NCBI RefSeq assembly: GCF_006065315.1
Contig: NZ_CP040749.1
Span: 1,936,501-2,000,500, forward strand
Origin: Aureibaculum algae
GTDB taxonomy: Bacteria > Bacteroidota > Bacteroidia > Flavobacteriales > Flavobacteriaceae
Length of the DNA: 64,000 nt
Reading direction: 5' to 3'
The position numbers were made by a program, and so were the translations under genes. The first letter of the stretch is position 1. Each line of letters starts with the position of its first letter. Shown here piece by piece: positions 63,817-64,000 of this stretch. Below the pieces are notes generated by a model that made no database searches, was not told the origin of the DNA, and saw only the letters and a program-made list of their open reading frames with translations.

Positions 63817-63947
63817 ACAATGGCTATAAGTAATTGCTTGTTCTCGCCTACTTCTGAAAATCCTCGCGGATTTTCAGATTGGTGTGTACTTGCGAAGTTA
63901 AGTGCTAACCCACGCAACTACTCATAGCCGAGACCGTTGTAGAGCAT
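63817..63947 (+). repeat. Cassette spacer split by the IS1182 element (right part)
   Basis: ACAATGGCTATAAG at the left pairs with CTCATAGCCGAGACCGTTGT (63921-63940) if the right side bulges out TCTCGG. The middle has CTGAAAATCC-tcgc-GGATTTTCAG, a perfect ten-base stem. The first bases of the spacer (TAACGACTTGTA) lie left of the IS. Confidence 0.85.
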
Positions 63948-63965
63948 TATGATCCGTCCTTAAAT

Positions 63966-64000
63966 ATGAATCTAAAAGAAAAAATCATCTCTGAATACTT
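63966..64000 (+). CDS. Start of a further array gene, cut by the window edge
   Basis: ATG at 63966 opens a frame MNLKEKIISEY that runs to the edge, 25 bases after a CGTTGT spacer end and on the plus strand, as expected for the next cassette. Too little is visible for a product. Confidence 0.5.
   Translation, partial: MNLKEKIISEY

Noticed and set aside
45778..64000. CRISPR array
   Set aside because: The repeats are spaced by whole genes and differ in length; there are no short regular direct repeats and no cas genes.
1..64000. tRNA genes as island attachment sites
   Set aside because: No GGTTCGAATCC-type T-arm with a matching acceptor stem was found in the window by eye; a tRNAscan run would settle it.

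Overview
The window comes from a low-GC member of the Bacteroidota, most probably a marine member of the Flavobacteriaceae. The evidence is several promoters of the TTG-N17-23-TAnnTTTG type (for example before the genes at 4904, 44412 and 52124), a GLPGLI-like secreted protein, a BtuB/BtuG-type cobalamin uptake pair, DUF6090 proteins and very AT-rich spacers. No rRNA, tRNA, CRISPR array or prophage was seen. Species cannot be named from the sequence alone.

From 1 to about 7.6 kb there are housekeeping genes (pyrD end, purL), a secreted protein with a PNGase F-like domain and an AraC regulator. From 7.7 to 24.2 kb lies an accessory redox/detoxification district: quinol-monooxygenase-like protein, aldo/keto reductase, three short- or medium-chain dehydrogenases, nitroreductase, BCCT transporter, AlkB-like and prolyl-hydroxylase-like 2OG-Fe(II) dioxygenases, cupin, enoyl-CoA hydratase and NTF2-like protein, with three AraC regulators among them. 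Two broken genes (a second MRJP/dopachrome-tautomerase-like copy and a luciferase-like monooxygenase) show recent rearrangement here. At 24.5-29.4 kb come a KefF-KefC glutathione-gated potassium efflux pair and a TetR-controlled group (AhpD-like, EthD, FrnE-like) with two copies of a 16-bp operator.

From 29.7 to 45.6 kb the region is mostly core: a cobalamin riboswitch driving btuB- and btuG-like genes, a Gfo/Idh/MocA oxidoreductase, an RsmB-like methyltransferase, a TIGR02757 protein, an ICMT-like protein, recG, an N-acetylglucosamine-kinase-like ATPase, mgsA, ridA, aroB and proline dehydrogenase. RecG is unusual: a 146-residue DUF559 nuclease-like domain is inserted in frame between helicase motifs II and III.

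From 45.6 kb to the end is an accessory array. Small, mostly unrelated single genes, nearly all on the plus strand, alternate with 70-250-base spacers. These spacers belong to a few related families. They are imperfect palindromes, begin at or within the stop codon of the gene before (often TAACGAAAGC) and end in CGTTGT(A/G), about 12-75 bases before the next start codon. Cargo includes three DUF6090 paralogues, GNAT, RibD-like reductase, alpha/beta hydrolase, serine hydrolase, FISUMP and WG-repeat proteins. Two IS110-family elements and one IS1182-type element have landed in the spacers. A degenerate copy of the proline dehydrogenase 3' end at 53.1-53.4 kb suggests how the array was built. 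The layout resembles an integron cassette array, but no integrase gene lies in the window. This is the strongest candidate for an undescribed system here.
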